Source of the DNA: Sporosarcina sp. JAI121
GTDB taxonomy: Bacteria > Bacillota > Bacilli > Bacillales_A > Planococcaceae
Assembly: GCF_013408665.1 (NCBI RefSeq)
Contig: NZ_JACCCL010000001.1
Span: forward strand, 169,657 to 233,656
Direction: 5' to 3'
Length of the DNA: 64,000 nucleotides
Both the position numbers and the translations under genes were made by a program. The notes below the pieces were generated by a model that was given only the letters and a program-made list of their open reading frames with translations, made no database searches and was not told the origin of the DNA. Position 1 is the stretch's first letter. Each line of letters opens with the position of its first letter. Shown in pieces: positions 27,234-36,531 of this stretch.

Positions 27234-29378
27234 TTGAGAAAAAAGGTGATTTGGCTGTTTATTACGGCTTTCATTACCATAGCTACAATTTCCGGTGCAT
27301 TATGGATGGACAAAGTGACTGTGACGGCATCGGATAATGCACTTTCCGAACAGGGATGGAGCGCAACCTTCTCCACACCTTTGAGGAAAGATGCACTGGA
27401 TTCGGGTGACCTCTACATTACCAATCATAATGGAAGGCGGGTGACCGCTACTGTCATGCTCGACAATGCAGGTAAGACACTTCAAGTGAAGGGGCTTACT
27501 GCGGGTTCCTATGCGTTGCATGTCAATAAAAATGCAGTTGACGGAAAATATCTCACATCACGTCCCGTCGATAAAATCAAGTTCACAGTACATGAAACAA
27601 TCGAATCCGTCGCAACGGCAAAAGAGTTGAAGATATATTTCGAACGTGCGAAGTCCATGCAGCAGAAAGACATGGTGGTGGAAAAAGAAGAGTCAAAGAT
27701 GGCCAGTGCCGATTCTGCTAACTCTTCCCAGGGCGGCGGTGGAGGAGATCATTCCACAACGAACAATCAAGTCGAAGGAGTCGATGAAGCCGATACCGTC
27801 AAGACGGACGGCAACTATATTTATGCCGTAATGGGCAATAATCAAGTTACGATTACCGATATCCGAAAACCGCAAAAGATCCAGAAAGCCGGGGCGATCA
27901 AAATGGAAGATGAATTTTATCCATCCCAGCTATTTCTCCATGAAAACTTGTTGATTGTTTTAGGTGTGAAATATGAACCTCACGGATATGAGGGGAACGA
28001 AGCAGCGAAGATCAGCAGGTCAATGAACGGAATGACGACAGTCCGTATGTATGAAATTTCAACCCCGTCAACCCCTAAGCTCATACGGGAAATCGGAGCG
28101 GAAGGTTATTTGAATGGTGCACGGAAGACAGGGGATATGATGTACTTCGTAACGAACGTTTGGCCGGATTTATGGGGCATGCCAAGTTTAGACGGGGATG
28201 TGCTTCGTCCGCAAGTGTATGATTCCAAGGAAGATAAGGAAACGATGCTTCTCGACTATGCTGATATCGCGATTTTACCGGGGGCGATGGAACCTTCCTA
28301 CTCTGTCATCACGGCTGTCGATCTGTCATCGCCGGCGGAAAGCAAGGTTGTGACAAAAGGATATCTAGGCGGCAGCGAGCAGCTTTATATGTCTGCGGAT
28401 CATTTATATCTCACAGCGACAATTTACGAAACGAACGCCGCTACTTCAAATAAAATGATTTGGAATCCCGGTATAGCAAACAGTGAACTATTCAAATTCA
28501 CATTGAACAAAACGGATGTCACATTCCACAGTTCTGCAAAGCTGAAAGGGCATCTGCTCAACCAGTTTTCAATGGATGAACATAATGGCTATTTCCGCGT
28601 CGTTACGACAGAAGGGAATACATGGGATGATAAAAAGTCATCTGAAAATCATCTTTTCATTTTGGATGAAAACCTGAAGGTCACGGGATCGGTTGAAGGT
28701 CTTGCGAAGAAGGAGCGCATCTACTCAGCACGTTTTATGGGGGATAAGGCTTATATGGTGACTTTCCGGGAAACGGATCCGTTATTTGTGATTGATGTGG
28801 CCGATCCGGCTGCGCCCAAAGTGCTCGGTGAACTGAAGATTCCTGGTTTCAGCAATTATTTACATCCGCTTGATGATAATCATCTGATTGGTTTCGGTTA
28901 TGAAACGACTGCAGAGAAAAATCCGCAAGGCGGAGAGCCAATCATTTTGACGATGGGGATGAAGGTTTCCTTGTTCGATGTGACTGATTTCAACAAACCG
29001 AAAGAGAAGGACACTGAAATCATAGGCGGGCGGGGGACTCATTCACCGATTCAATATGATCATAAAGCTTTGTTCCAGCATAAAGAAAGAAACTTGTACG
29101 GTTTTCCGATTGCTATTTACGATGAAACAGGGAAAGAAGATTACATCGGGCTACAAAGTTCGGGCGCTCTTGTCTACGAAATTACGCCGGAACATGGCAT
29201 CGTCTTACGAGGAGATCTGCTGAAAAAGAACACGCGCGGGGAACAATACGAGGAATGGGAAAAGGAGATTCAGCGCCTGCTTTATAGTAAAGACGTTTTG
29301 TACACTATTTCAATGAAGGAAATCAACAATTACTCACTTGATACGTACGCGCCGATTGACGGTGTGCCAATCAAATGA
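27234..29378 (+). CDS. Secreted or membrane-anchored beta-propeller protein (PF09826-type)
   Basis: Extracellular protein of about 714 residues with an N-terminal membrane helix or uncleaved signal (VIWLFITAFITIATISGALW), a short Ig-like region, a linker rich in Ser and Gly (NSSQGGGGGDHSTTN) and then the beta-propeller domain that begins with VEGVDEADTVKTDGNYIYA, the hallmark of this family. Repeated blades can be followed to the end. Function is unknown; such domains usually bind proteins or metals. TTG 27234 is preferred, about 9 nt after GAGGG; TTG 27225 is too near the ribosome site AAAGGAG. Monocistronic. Confidence 0.85.
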   Translation: MRKKVIWLFITAFITIATISGALWMDKVTVTASDNALSEQGWSATFSTPLRKDALDSGDLYITNHNGRRVTATVMLDNAGKTLQVKGLTAGSYALHVNKNAVDGKYLTSRPVDKIKFTVHETIESVATAKELKIYFERAKSMQQKDMVVEKEESKMASADSANSSQGGGGGDHSTTNNQVEGVDEADTVKTDGNYIYAVMGNNQVTITDIRKPQKIQKAGAIKMEDEFYPSQLFLHENLLIVLGVKYEPHGYEGNEAAKISRSMNGMTTVRMYEISTPSTPKLIREIGAEGYLNGARKTGDMMYFVTNVWPDLWGMPSLDGDVLRPQVYDSKEDKETMLLDYADIAILPGAMEPSYSVITAVDLSSPAESKVVTKGYLGGSEQLYMSADHLYLTATIYETNAATSNKMIWNPGIANSELFKFTLNKTDVTFHSSAKLKGHLLNQFSMDEHNGYFRVVTTEGNTWDDKKSSENHLFILDENLKVTGSVEGLAKKERIYSARFMGDKAYMVTFRETDPLFVIDVADPAAPKVLGELKIPGFSNYLHPLDDNHLIGFGYETTAEKNPQGGEPIILTMGMKVSLFDVTDFNKPKEKDTEIIGGRGTHSPIQYDHKALFQHKERNLYGFPIAIYDETGKEDYIGLQSSGALVYEITPEHGIVLRGDLLKKNTRGEQYEEWEKEIQRLLYSKDVLYTISMKEINNYSLDTYAPIDGVPIK

Positions 29379-29388
29379 AGGGAATGAT

Positions 29389-29413
29389 GTCCGGTCAAGT
29401 GCCGGACCTTTTC
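29389..29413 (+). terminator. Short terminator after the beta-propeller gene
   Basis: GTCCGG pairs with CCGGAC around a 7-nt loop, then CTTTT. Confidence 0.7.
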
Positions 29414-29524
29414 CAGTTCGTAAAGAAGTTATGAACATGTGGATAAAGATTTGAATGGAAGTGTCTTGTGGATGAATGAACAATACTTTATATTTATTGA
29501 CTAGACTAAGCGCTGTCCACAATA

Positions 29525-29909
29525 TTCGCTTCGGCACTGGGGAATACCTGTGCTGGTTCTTCTCAGCGATATTGGAGGAGGTACGGAAAAAGTTCACTAT
29601 TATAGAGTGTAATAAGGATTGCCCATCATACACGCTTCGGCGCTCGGGGATGCCTCTCGCTATAAGCCAGACAACTTCGTCGTCAGTCTTATGGCTTCGG
29701 CTACCCCTGTGAGGCGCCTTCGCTCGGTTCAGCTTTTCAAATGCCAGAGTAGTAAATGCATTTATTAAAAAATCCATACTTTTCAAGAAGGTAAAGATAT
29801 AAACAAATATCGGTAAATACGCTTTGGCTATCGGTGTCCAGTTACTGACACAATTCACGCCCCTCGAATTGTGACGGCAGCTGGCACCGAATAGCGTCTT
29901 CGCTAGTTC
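29525..29909. repeat. Structured repeat cluster R2
   Basis: Holds a partial core (29525-29556), a full core (29632-29727) nearly identical in reverse complement to that at 63762-63855, and a divergent core (29819-29909) in which GCTATCGGTGTCCAG faces CTGGCACCGAATAGC and CAATTC faces GAATTG. The linkers differ from those of R1. A 174-codon minus-strand frame crosses the cluster but is an accident of the repeats. Confidence 0.85.
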
Positions 29910-30541
29910 CCCCAGGTATATTGATTTGGTTATTTAAATCGTTACCTGAAAAATATTTCAAAAATAGTAGTAGCAATGAAATAAAATGAAAAACCCAATA
30001 GAAATACAAAAAACGAATTTCTCTTTTTCAATATTCATCACCCCTGGAAAAAGAATATAAAAATATTCGCCTAGATGTAATGTATAATCACCATGATACA
30101 CCGTCACCACCACAGCAAGCCGTTACACCCGTATTACGTTCAAAGAAGAAATTAACCTTACCTATAGAGTTGTAGACCATCCTTTTTCCTTGCGCCTTTT
30201 TTGTTTAATTATTTATTATAAAAGCAAAGATTAAAATATCGATACCTATGATTATTCGGTTGTCCGTAATTTTAAAACCTCTACTATTGGAATTGCAATA
30301 AAATAACCTAATGAATAAAACCGATATATAGTGTTCTTAGTGTCTAAAGAATAAAAGAAATTACCGACCAACAATAGTGGTATTTATGGCGATAATGAAA
30401 TGTAAGTGTCTATATTCATTTCTTTTTATTTGGATAGCGGAGAAAATCATGGGAAGTGTAAACGGTAAATGTCTAACCAAAACGAAGGGGCTGAAGAAGT
30501 CACTGAACGCTTTTATCAATACCTGCAGAAGGGGAAATGAA
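29910..30541. other. Gene-poor AT-rich stretch
   Basis: Very AT-rich with no firm gene. A 31-codon frame at 30080-30175 is listed separately. CCATCCTTTTTCC and TTGCGCCTTTTTTG after it are T-rich but form no clear hairpin. The frame that runs from 30377 into the next small gene has no ribosome site before 30542. Confidence 0.5.
30080..30175 (+). CDS. Possible 31-residue peptide or gene remnant
   Basis: The frame opens MYNHHDTPSPPQQAVTPV and ends with a basic KSKKK-like stretch and LTLPIEL. Its Pro/His/Gln-rich start resembles tails of small spore-coat proteins. No ribosome site is visible, so it may be only the end of a decayed gene. Confidence 0.2.
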   Translation: MYNHHDTPSPPQQAVTPVLRSKKKLTLPIEL

Positions 30542-30754
30542 ATGATGGCCAAGAAATCACTGTTAGATTATCAGAGGGAATATGAAAGAATCATCCATGC
30601 AGACCAACCGAGAAAAGACATTCTACTGGCCGGTTTAATGACTGAAATGGAGAAACAATTCAAGATTCCTGTGCAAAGAAATATAGAGTGGGAACGAGAA
30701 AATATAAAGGTACTAGCGATGTATCGTAAGTTAAGCATTACAAGAACATTGTGA
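30542..30754 (+). CDS. Small conserved-looking hypothetical protein (70 aa)
   Basis: The product opens MMAKKSLLDYQREYERI and is charged, probably helical, with the end MYRKLSITRTL. AGAAGGGGAAAT lies just before tandem ATG codons at 30542 and 30545, and a terminator hairpin overlaps the stop, so it looks like a true expressed small gene. I do not recognise the family. No membrane segment or cysteines; likely a cytosolic small protein. Confidence 0.6.
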   Translation: MMAKKSLLDYQREYERIIHADQPRKDILLAGLMTEMEKQFKIPVQRNIEWERENIKVLAMYRKLSITRTL

Positions 30755-30784
30755 AGGTCGGGGAAACCTGATCTTCTTTTTTTG
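30753..30784 (+). terminator. Terminator after the 70-aa gene
   Basis: GAAGGTC pairs with GATCTTC around GGGGAAACCT, then seven Ts. Confidence 0.7.
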
Positions 30785-30888
30785 TGCAGATTAATACGCA
30801 GATGATATACTTTCTAAAGTAACGGAATCGCTGCTTTTCTATCCGATAAACATCAGTCATTCTCCATTCGTTTTTATAGCTAAATGAT

Positions 30889-30935
30889 GAAAAAAAGATT
30901 CCCTCCTCTTTAAAGTAGAGTGGGGAATCTTTTTT
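30889..30935 (-). terminator. Terminator of the SLH-protein gene
   Basis: AAAAAAGATTCCC and CTCT pair with AGAG and GGGAATCTTTTTT; on the minus strand a T-run follows. Confidence 0.85.
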
Positions 30936-30938
30936 AGA

Positions 30939-32063
30939 TTAATTGTCAGACATAGCTTCAGTTAGCATATCTTCATAGTCCTCATCATCGTAGACAATGT
31001 TATAAATTTTCCAAGTTCCGTCTTCTGTTTTCTTTAAATATGCAGTTCCTGACATATCTATTGTCATTTCAAAATACATGTCCATTTCTGGTTCACTCAT
31101 GGAAACATGAACCTTTAGATTGTCTACTTTAACTTCTGCAAGACGCTTATTTAAAGAAACGATTCTGCTTGAATGCTCACCCACTTGTTTCATCGTAATG
31201 GAACCAATTGAATATTCAGGGTCGTCAAGTAGACTCTGGCTATCAAGTGAATAAGCCAAGTAATACCCCATTGTTGTTTCGCGATAAAGAGCTTCCAACG
31301 CTTCATGGTTTTGTTGTTCAGAGTATAGTGACAACTCTTCTGTGACGTTACGATTTACAGTTTGAATCACTGAAAGTTCGTCTTCAGCTGTTCCGGATTC
31401 TAGATGTAATGCACGGTCAATCATCAATACGGCATGGGAACGTTTAGCGAAATTATTCGGTTTGAATTCGTCACCATAACCATTTACGATTCCGACACCT
31501 GCTGTTTTTACAACTGCTTCATAAGCGTAGTTTTTTTGAGTTACATCTTTGAAAGTTTTACCTGTTTTTGAAAAATCCACCGTCTCATTAAATGCGCGAT
31601 AAATCATAGCAGTCATCTGAGCACGTGTAATCTTATCATTTGGTTTAAAGGTTCCATCTTCTTTTCCAGTAATAATCCCTCTGCTACTAGCAATTTGGAC
31701 ATAGTTATAATACCAAGCTACAGGATTTACATCAGGGAACGTTTTTTTGAGCTCACCACTTGTTAAATTCATAGCATTAACCAAAATTTTTGTAAATTGT
31801 GCACGGGTAATATTATTTTCGGGTTTTAAAAGAATGGATGTATATTCATATTCTTCTCCATCTTCTTCATAAACCTCTGTTTGTTCATATCCATCTATGA
31901 TATCTGCGTACAGGAAGCGTTCTAATTGTTTATATGCTCCATGCCCGTAATCTACATCATCTATGTAATATTGATCGATGGTTTTTTCTGCTGCAAAAGT
32001 AGGTGTTATAGAAAAAAGACTAAAAGTAACTAGTAAAACTAATAAAATACGAACTGCCTTCAA
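30939..32063 (-). CDS. S-layer homology (SLH) domain protein, secreted
   Basis: Cell-wall-associated protein of 374 residues with a cleavable signal peptide (cut likely after TFAA). About residues 35-225 hold three SLH repeats that bind pyruvylated wall polymer: the markers are ITRAQFTKILVNAM, WYYNYVQIASSRGIITG with DGTFKPNDKITRAQMTAMIY, and YEAVVKTAGVGIVNGYG with a final RSHAVLMIDRAL. The first repeat contains an acidic insertion (EVYEEDGEEYEY). The last 140 residues form a mixed domain resembling an NTF2-like or stress-adapter fold, of unknown role. Transcribed alone. Confidence 0.88.
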   Translation of the reverse strand: MKAVRILLVLLVTFSLFSITPTFAAEKTIDQYYIDDVDYGHGAYKQLERFLYADIIDGYEQTEVYEEDGEEYEYTSILLKPENNITRAQFTKILVNAMNLTSGELKKTFPDVNPVAWYYNYVQIASSRGIITGKEDGTFKPNDKITRAQMTAMIYRAFNETVDFSKTGKTFKDVTQKNYAYEAVVKTAGVGIVNGYGDEFKPNNFAKRSHAVLMIDRALHLESGTAEDELSVIQTVNRNVTEELSLYSEQQNHEALEALYRETTMGYYLAYSLDSQSLLDDPEYSIGSITMKQVGEHSSRIVSLNKRLAEVKVDNLKVHVSMSEPEMDMYFEMTIDMSGTAYLKKTEDGTWKIYNIVYDDEDYEDMLTEAMSDN

Positions 32064-32382
32064 CGGTTTGACCTCTCTTCTTATGAATATCTAATACATG
32101 AATATATTACTCAATGTACACTTAAAAGAATACAGGAATAATATGGAAATGATGTAGACTCGAAATATAAATAAGCGCATCTTTTCGGTACGCATCACTA
32201 ATAGCTGTCTAGTCCGATCCCTTTTATCGAATAGACGGCTTATTTTATTTTCTATCAAATGTTACTTGGATTGGTCCCTCCCGTGTGCACGGCTGATAAC
32301 ATGCCATCTCCGCCTTTGTCCGTTGTTTTTTGCTCCTTCCTCCGATAAGATGATTGAAAAGGGCTTTCCTGGGAGGTGTATG

Positions 32383-33129
32383 ATGTCAAAAGTAGAAAAA
32401 GAGATGGCAATCGATTGTTGTCTGCTGGCGGGGCGCCTCATGATGGAGGCTGGAGCCGAGACGTACCGGGTGGAAGATACGATGGCGCGGATGGCGGAAA
32501 CCCAGAAGCTGTCAGCCACGCATAGTTTCGTGACTCCGACGGGTATTATTTTTTCGCCCGGAAGCCCTCATCATACGAAGCTGATCCGTATAAAGAACCG
32601 GACGACGGATCTTGAAAAAGTGGCGCTCGTCAATGCGGTTTCACGTAAGTTATCTACAAATGAATATACACTTGAGGAAGCGTATGCTGAGCTGCAGGCA
32701 ATTGAAAAAGCGAATGTCATGTTCCCGCTTTGGTTGCAGATCATTGCGGCGGCTATTGCCAGTGGCAGTTTTCTTATTTTATACAATGGTCTGTGGACGG
32801 ATGTCCCGGCTGCAATCTTCGCCGGGGGTGTTGGCTTCGTCATCGCGACGACAATGCACGAGCTGACACGGGTGAAGTTTTTTGCGGAATTCATTGCATC
32901 GCTGTTCATCGGGCTAATCGGCTATGCCGCAATCCAGACGGGGCTCGGTACTGAGCTCGATAAAATTATTATTGGGTCGGTCATGCCGCTCGTTCCGGGA
33001 CTTCTCATCACGAATGCCGTCCGTGATTTGATGGCAGGTCATTTCATGTCCGGGTTGTCTAAAGGTGCGGAAGCATTTCTGACCGCTTTTGCAATCGGGG
33101 CGGGGGTAGCATTCGTTCTATCTTTTTGA
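32383..33129 (+). CDS. Threonine/serine exporter, ThrE N-terminal domain (DUF1212) protein
   Basis: First half of a split ThrE-type exporter, 248 residues. The N-terminal cytosolic domain carries GRLMMEAGAETYRVEDTM and THSFVTPTGIIFS, typical of the family, followed by about five membrane helices with GSVMPLVPGLLITNAVRDLM. GGGAGGTGT precedes the second of two tandem ATGs (32380, 32383). The second half is encoded 20 bp downstream; in Corynebacterium both are fused in one protein. Substrates are inferred from family to be small amino acids or peptides. Confidence 0.87.
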   Translation: MSKVEKEMAIDCCLLAGRLMMEAGAETYRVEDTMARMAETQKLSATHSFVTPTGIIFSPGSPHHTKLIRIKNRTTDLEKVALVNAVSRKLSTNEYTLEEAYAELQAIEKANVMFPLWLQIIAAAIASGSFLILYNGLWTDVPAAIFAGGVGFVIATTMHELTRVKFFAEFIASLFIGLIGYAAIQTGLGTELDKIIIGSVMPLVPGLLITNAVRDLMAGHFMSGLSKGAEAFLTAFAIGAGVAFVLSF

Positions 33130-33148
33130 ATGGAAAAGGGGTGCAAGT

Positions 33149-33604
33149 ATGACGTGGATTGTCCAGGGGATATTTAGTTTCATTGCTGCGACAGGGTTTG
33201 GGATCATTTTTAATGCCCCGCGCAAGATGTTGTTCTATTGCGGTTTCGTAGGAATGACAGGGTGGCTTATTTATAGCGTGTTCAATGAGCTATACGGCGA
33301 TCCGGTGCAAGCTTCCTTCTTGGGCGCTTTCATGGTTGCCCTCGTCGCCCATCTGTTTGCCAAACGTTTCCGGACGCCGATGATCATTTTCAGTGTTGCT
33401 GGAATCATTCCGCTCGTACCTGGGGGAATGGCCTACAATGCGATGCGTCATATCGTTGAAGAAGATTACTTAACGGCAATATCATTTGCATCCGGCGCCT
33501 TTATGGTGTCCGGTGCGATTGCAATGGGACTTGTCTTTGCGGAAGTCATCATCCAGCTCATCTTTCGATCCGGAATCGGAAGGAAGCGGGAGAAAACAGT
33601 ATGA
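33149..33604 (+). CDS. Threonine/serine exporter, ThrE C-terminal domain (YjjB-like) protein
   Basis: Second half of the split ThrE exporter, 151 residues and four or five helices. It echoes the first half: MIIFSVAGIIPLVPGGMAYNAM corresponds to the PLVPGLLITNA motif there. AAAGGGGTGCAAG precedes the ATG and the gene follows its partner by 20 bp, so both are translated from one message and presumably assemble in the membrane. Confidence 0.87.
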   Translation: MTWIVQGIFSFIAATGFGIIFNAPRKMLFYCGFVGMTGWLIYSVFNELYGDPVQASFLGAFMVALVAHLFAKRFRTPMIIFSVAGIIPLVPGGMAYNAMRHIVEEDYLTAISFASGAFMVSGAIAMGLVFAEVIIQLIFRSGIGRKREKTV

Positions 33605-33606
33605 AA

Positions 33607-33642
33607 AACGGAGTGTTCTCCTGATTAGAGACACTCCGTTTC
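33607..33642. terminator. Bidirectional terminator after the ThrE pair
   Basis: AACGGAGTGT pairs perfectly with ACACTCCGTT; the convergent EAL gene ends just beyond. Confidence 0.8.
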
Positions 33643-33655
33643 ATTAATCTTCAAC

Positions 33656-35305
33656 CTAATATATGATGTCGTCCGAAGTTACAGGAACGCCGATATAATA
33701 GCCTTGGATGGCATTCACGCCCATTGTTTTGAGAAGTTCGAATTGCTCTTTCGTTTCGACGCCCTCTGCAATTACATATAACCCCATCGATTTGCTGAAT
33801 TGAATCATTCCGTCGACAAGCTTTTGGGTCTTGGGCTGTGTCAATAAAGAGTGGATGAACAGTTTGTCTATTTTCACTTTTGTAATCGGTAAATGCTGCA
33901 TATACCGGAAGGATGCATAGCCGGTCCCGAAGTCGTCGAGTGCGAATTCGATTCCTTCATCCTGAAGCGCTTTCATCTGAAGGGCGATTGAATTCTCCTC
34001 TTCAGCTTGGAATGCGAATTTCTCGGTTATTTCGAGTTGGATACAGTTCGCGGGACAATTTGTCGTTTGAAGGATGTCCATGATCTTCTTTTTCATCTGT
34101 GGATTGCTGAACTCACGCACTGAAGTATTTACTGAAATGCCTATGGGATGTCCGTTTTTATGCCAAGTGGCGGCAAGTTTTGCGGCTTCTCCGAGTACGA
34201 AAGCGCCGATTTCATGGATGACACCGTTCTCTTCTGCAATTGGAATAAGCTCATCGGGCATGATATAGCCCAGTTCATCATCTTTCCAGCGGACAAGCGC
34301 TTCGTAAACCGTAACTTCACCCGACGTGACATCGAATTGCGGTTGGTAGACGACTTGTAAGTTATTAAGGTTCAGTGCAGTGAGCATTTTTTGGTCGATG
34401 ATCGCCCGCCTATTCAGTACTTTATGGGAAGCGGCTGAAAGTGAAGCGATTTTACCCCCGCCATTATCAACCACGTCTTTTGTAGCGGTCAAAGCCGCTT
34501 TCATCAAATGATTGTACGTTTTTTGGTCTTCGGGATAGCGGACGATACCTCCGCTAACAGATAGCGGCAATGCAAAGTTATCGATATAGATCGGATGCTG
34601 CTCCAGGAAGAGAAGGAACCCTTGTACATACCAATCCCCGAATGAGGTCAAGACGATAAATTCGTTGACACCGACCCTGGCAATGGGGTCATCCCGGAAA
34701 AAACGTTTAAGTCTATTGGAAAATGATTTGATGAGTTCTGTTTTTGATTCGGACGATTGCAGATCCTTCAGCGTATAGTAGTGATTGATAGTTATGTAGA
34801 CCAAGGAAAAACTTTTTGCTTCCTTAATGAAATCATTAACGGTCGCTTCAAGTTTATACCGGCTCATTAGTCCGGTTTCATAGTCGATGAATGCAATTTG
34901 TTGAAGCTGGTCACGCAGTTGTACATCGCTGGTTATATCCAGTTCGAGAAAAGTGACGGACAGTTGTTCTTCGCCTGTCGGCAAGATTGGTATTGCAATC
35001 ATATTTACAAAATAGGGTTCCCCGGTACGTGTAACTTTTTCGACGGTGCCAAACCAAGTCTTTCCACTCGTTACGCTGTTCCAAATGAGATAAGCTTGAC
35101 TTTGGCCCTCTTCTGAATCAGGGAACATTTGCCATAGGGGAGTTCCAATTACCCGCTTCGGTGTCCATTTGCTTGTGTTCAAAAAATTCTTGTTCGTATA
35201 AGTAATGGAACCTTCGCTATCAGTTCGTGTCACCATATAAAATTGTTCGAGACTTTTCATTATGCCGGGCACTTCCGGCACGAATAGTCCATGATCTGGC
35301 TTCAA
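33656..35305 (-). CDS. PAS - degenerate GGDEF - EAL cyclic-di-GMP phosphodiesterase
   Basis: Signalling protein of 549 residues without membrane helices. A PAS domain (about 15-130) is followed by a GGDEF-like domain (about 140-300) whose active site reads VGVNEF, so it cannot make cyclic-di-GMP. The EAL domain (about 305-545) keeps YEALVRW, EITEKF, LDDFGTGYASF, KIDKLF, AEGVET and QGYYIG, so phosphodiesterase activity is expected. The PAS domain may sense a ligand or oxygen. The start is TTG at 35305, 7 nt after AAAGGAGG. Monocistronic. Confidence 0.88.
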   Translation of the reverse strand: MKPDHGLFVPEVPGIMKSLEQFYMVTRTDSEGSITYTNKNFLNTSKWTPKRVIGTPLWQMFPDSEEGQSQAYLIWNSVTSGKTWFGTVEKVTRTGEPYFVNMIAIPILPTGEEQLSVTFLELDITSDVQLRDQLQQIAFIDYETGLMSRYKLEATVNDFIKEAKSFSLVYITINHYYTLKDLQSSESKTELIKSFSNRLKRFFRDDPIARVGVNEFIVLTSFGDWYVQGFLLFLEQHPIYIDNFALPLSVSGGIVRYPEDQKTYNHLMKAALTATKDVVDNGGGKIASLSAASHKVLNRRAIIDQKMLTALNLNNLQVVYQPQFDVTSGEVTVYEALVRWKDDELGYIMPDELIPIAEENGVIHEIGAFVLGEAAKLAATWHKNGHPIGISVNTSVREFSNPQMKKKIMDILQTTNCPANCIQLEITEKFAFQAEEENSIALQMKALQDEGIEFALDDFGTGYASFRYMQHLPITKVKIDKLFIHSLLTQPKTQKLVDGMIQFSKSMGLYVIAEGVETKEQFELLKTMGVNAIQGYYIGVPVTSDDIIY

Positions 35306-35438
35306 ATAAATGCCTCCTTTCGGATTGGTGTTACTACTATTATAAAGAACTATTGACAGGGGTACATCATAAAAGTGACAAATTACTGTCGATTATCGTG
35401 AACTATTGAAAAATAGTCAAATTGAAGGAGGGTGAAAG

Positions 35439-36338
35439 ATGGATAGATTGAAAGGAATCGTCATGATTGTGTCCGGGGCGATGCTTTGGGGTGCTACGGG
35501 TCCAATGATGGAATGGATTTTGCTGAATAGTGAGATGTCGGTTTCCTTCATGCTTACGGTTCGCCTTCTATTTGCGGGTGTATTTTTGCTTATTATGCTG
35601 AAGTTACAAGGGAAGCGCATCACTCTTCCATGGAGGCAAAAGGTGTGGGCACGCCAACTCCTTCTGTTTGGAGTGTTCGGTATGCTTGGTGTCCAGTTCA
35701 CGTTTGCCGCATCTATCGATACGAGTAATGCGGTAATTGCGACATTGTTCCAGTTCCTGGCGCCGATATTTATTATCATATTCGTAACGGCCTCGCAAAA
35801 GACTTGGCCACCGGTTGTGCAAGTGCTCGGAATGATTGTGACGCTGGCAGGATTACTCCTTCTTTTGACTAACGGATCATTTTCCGGCTTTGCACTGAGC
35901 AAGGTTGCGGTATTATGGGGAATCGCGCTCGGTTTTGCATTCTCGTTTTACACGTTATATCCTGTCCGTCTTATGCAAGAATGGGGAGTCCTGCTATCGA
36001 TTGCCTGGGGTATGATTATCGGGGGAGGAACGCTTTTCGTTGCAAATCCATTGACAGTTGTTACCCACTTGGACTATTTAGCGGATTGGACTGTGACGGG
36101 CATGCTTTTCCTCGTCATAATCGTCGGGACCGTTGCATTCATCTTGTTCATGAGCAGTATGAAATATATCTCGCCAGTGGAAACAAGCATATTATCCAGT
36201 TTTGAACCGCTGACGGCAATGGTCATTTCTGTCATTTGGTTCGGGCAAGTGCTTGGTATGTGGCAATTTACGGGGGCGATAATCATGCTTATCGGAGTGA
36301 CTTGGCTATCGGTGGCGGGTAGTAAAGCGAAAGCATAG
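35439..36338 (+). CDS. EamA/DMT-family permease
   Basis: Drug/metabolite-type carrier of 299 residues with ten membrane helices in two EamA repeats; the second repeat ends with the typical LSSFEPLTAMVISVIWFGQ. GAAGGAGGGTG precedes the ATG. Members export amino acids or small metabolites; the substrate is unknown. The gene is transcribed alone, divergent from the EAL gene and followed by a terminator. Confidence 0.88.
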   Translation: MDRLKGIVMIVSGAMLWGATGPMMEWILLNSEMSVSFMLTVRLLFAGVFLLIMLKLQGKRITLPWRQKVWARQLLLFGVFGMLGVQFTFAASIDTSNAVIATLFQFLAPIFIIIFVTASQKTWPPVVQVLGMIVTLAGLLLLLTNGSFSGFALSKVAVLWGIALGFAFSFYTLYPVRLMQEWGVLLSIAWGMIIGGGTLFVANPLTVVTHLDYLADWTVTGMLFLVIIVGTVAFILFMSSMKYISPVETSILSSFEPLTAMVISVIWFGQVLGMWQFTGAIIMLIGVTWLSVAGSKAKA

Positions 36339-36346
36339 AAGAGTGG

Positions 36347-36384
36347 AAGAATCGGTTCCCCTTGTGGGTGCTGGTTCTTTTTTA
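36347..36384 (+). terminator. Terminator after the EamA gene
   Basis: AAGAATCGG and CCC pair, with wobble, to GGG and CTGGTTCTT, then a T-run. Confidence 0.65.
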
Positions 36385-36531
36385 ATCATTTATACTTTCG
36401 ATCTATCTTAACTTGTTTCAAAATAACCCACAATTCAGTCTCATTGGCTATACACAACCCACTGGCTATGGCATAATAAGCTTTATTAGGAAGTAATTCG
36501 GAAGACGAAAGAGTTTCTGGGGGTCAAAAAG

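Noticed and set aside
29334..29858. 174-codon minus-strand frame
   Set aside because: It runs through the structured repeats and the end of the beta-propeller gene and has no family-like sequence or ribosome site.
29525..29909. Insertion sequence ends or a MITE with target duplications
   Set aside because: No transposase, and no clear terminal inverted repeats with flanking direct repeats could be found around the cores.
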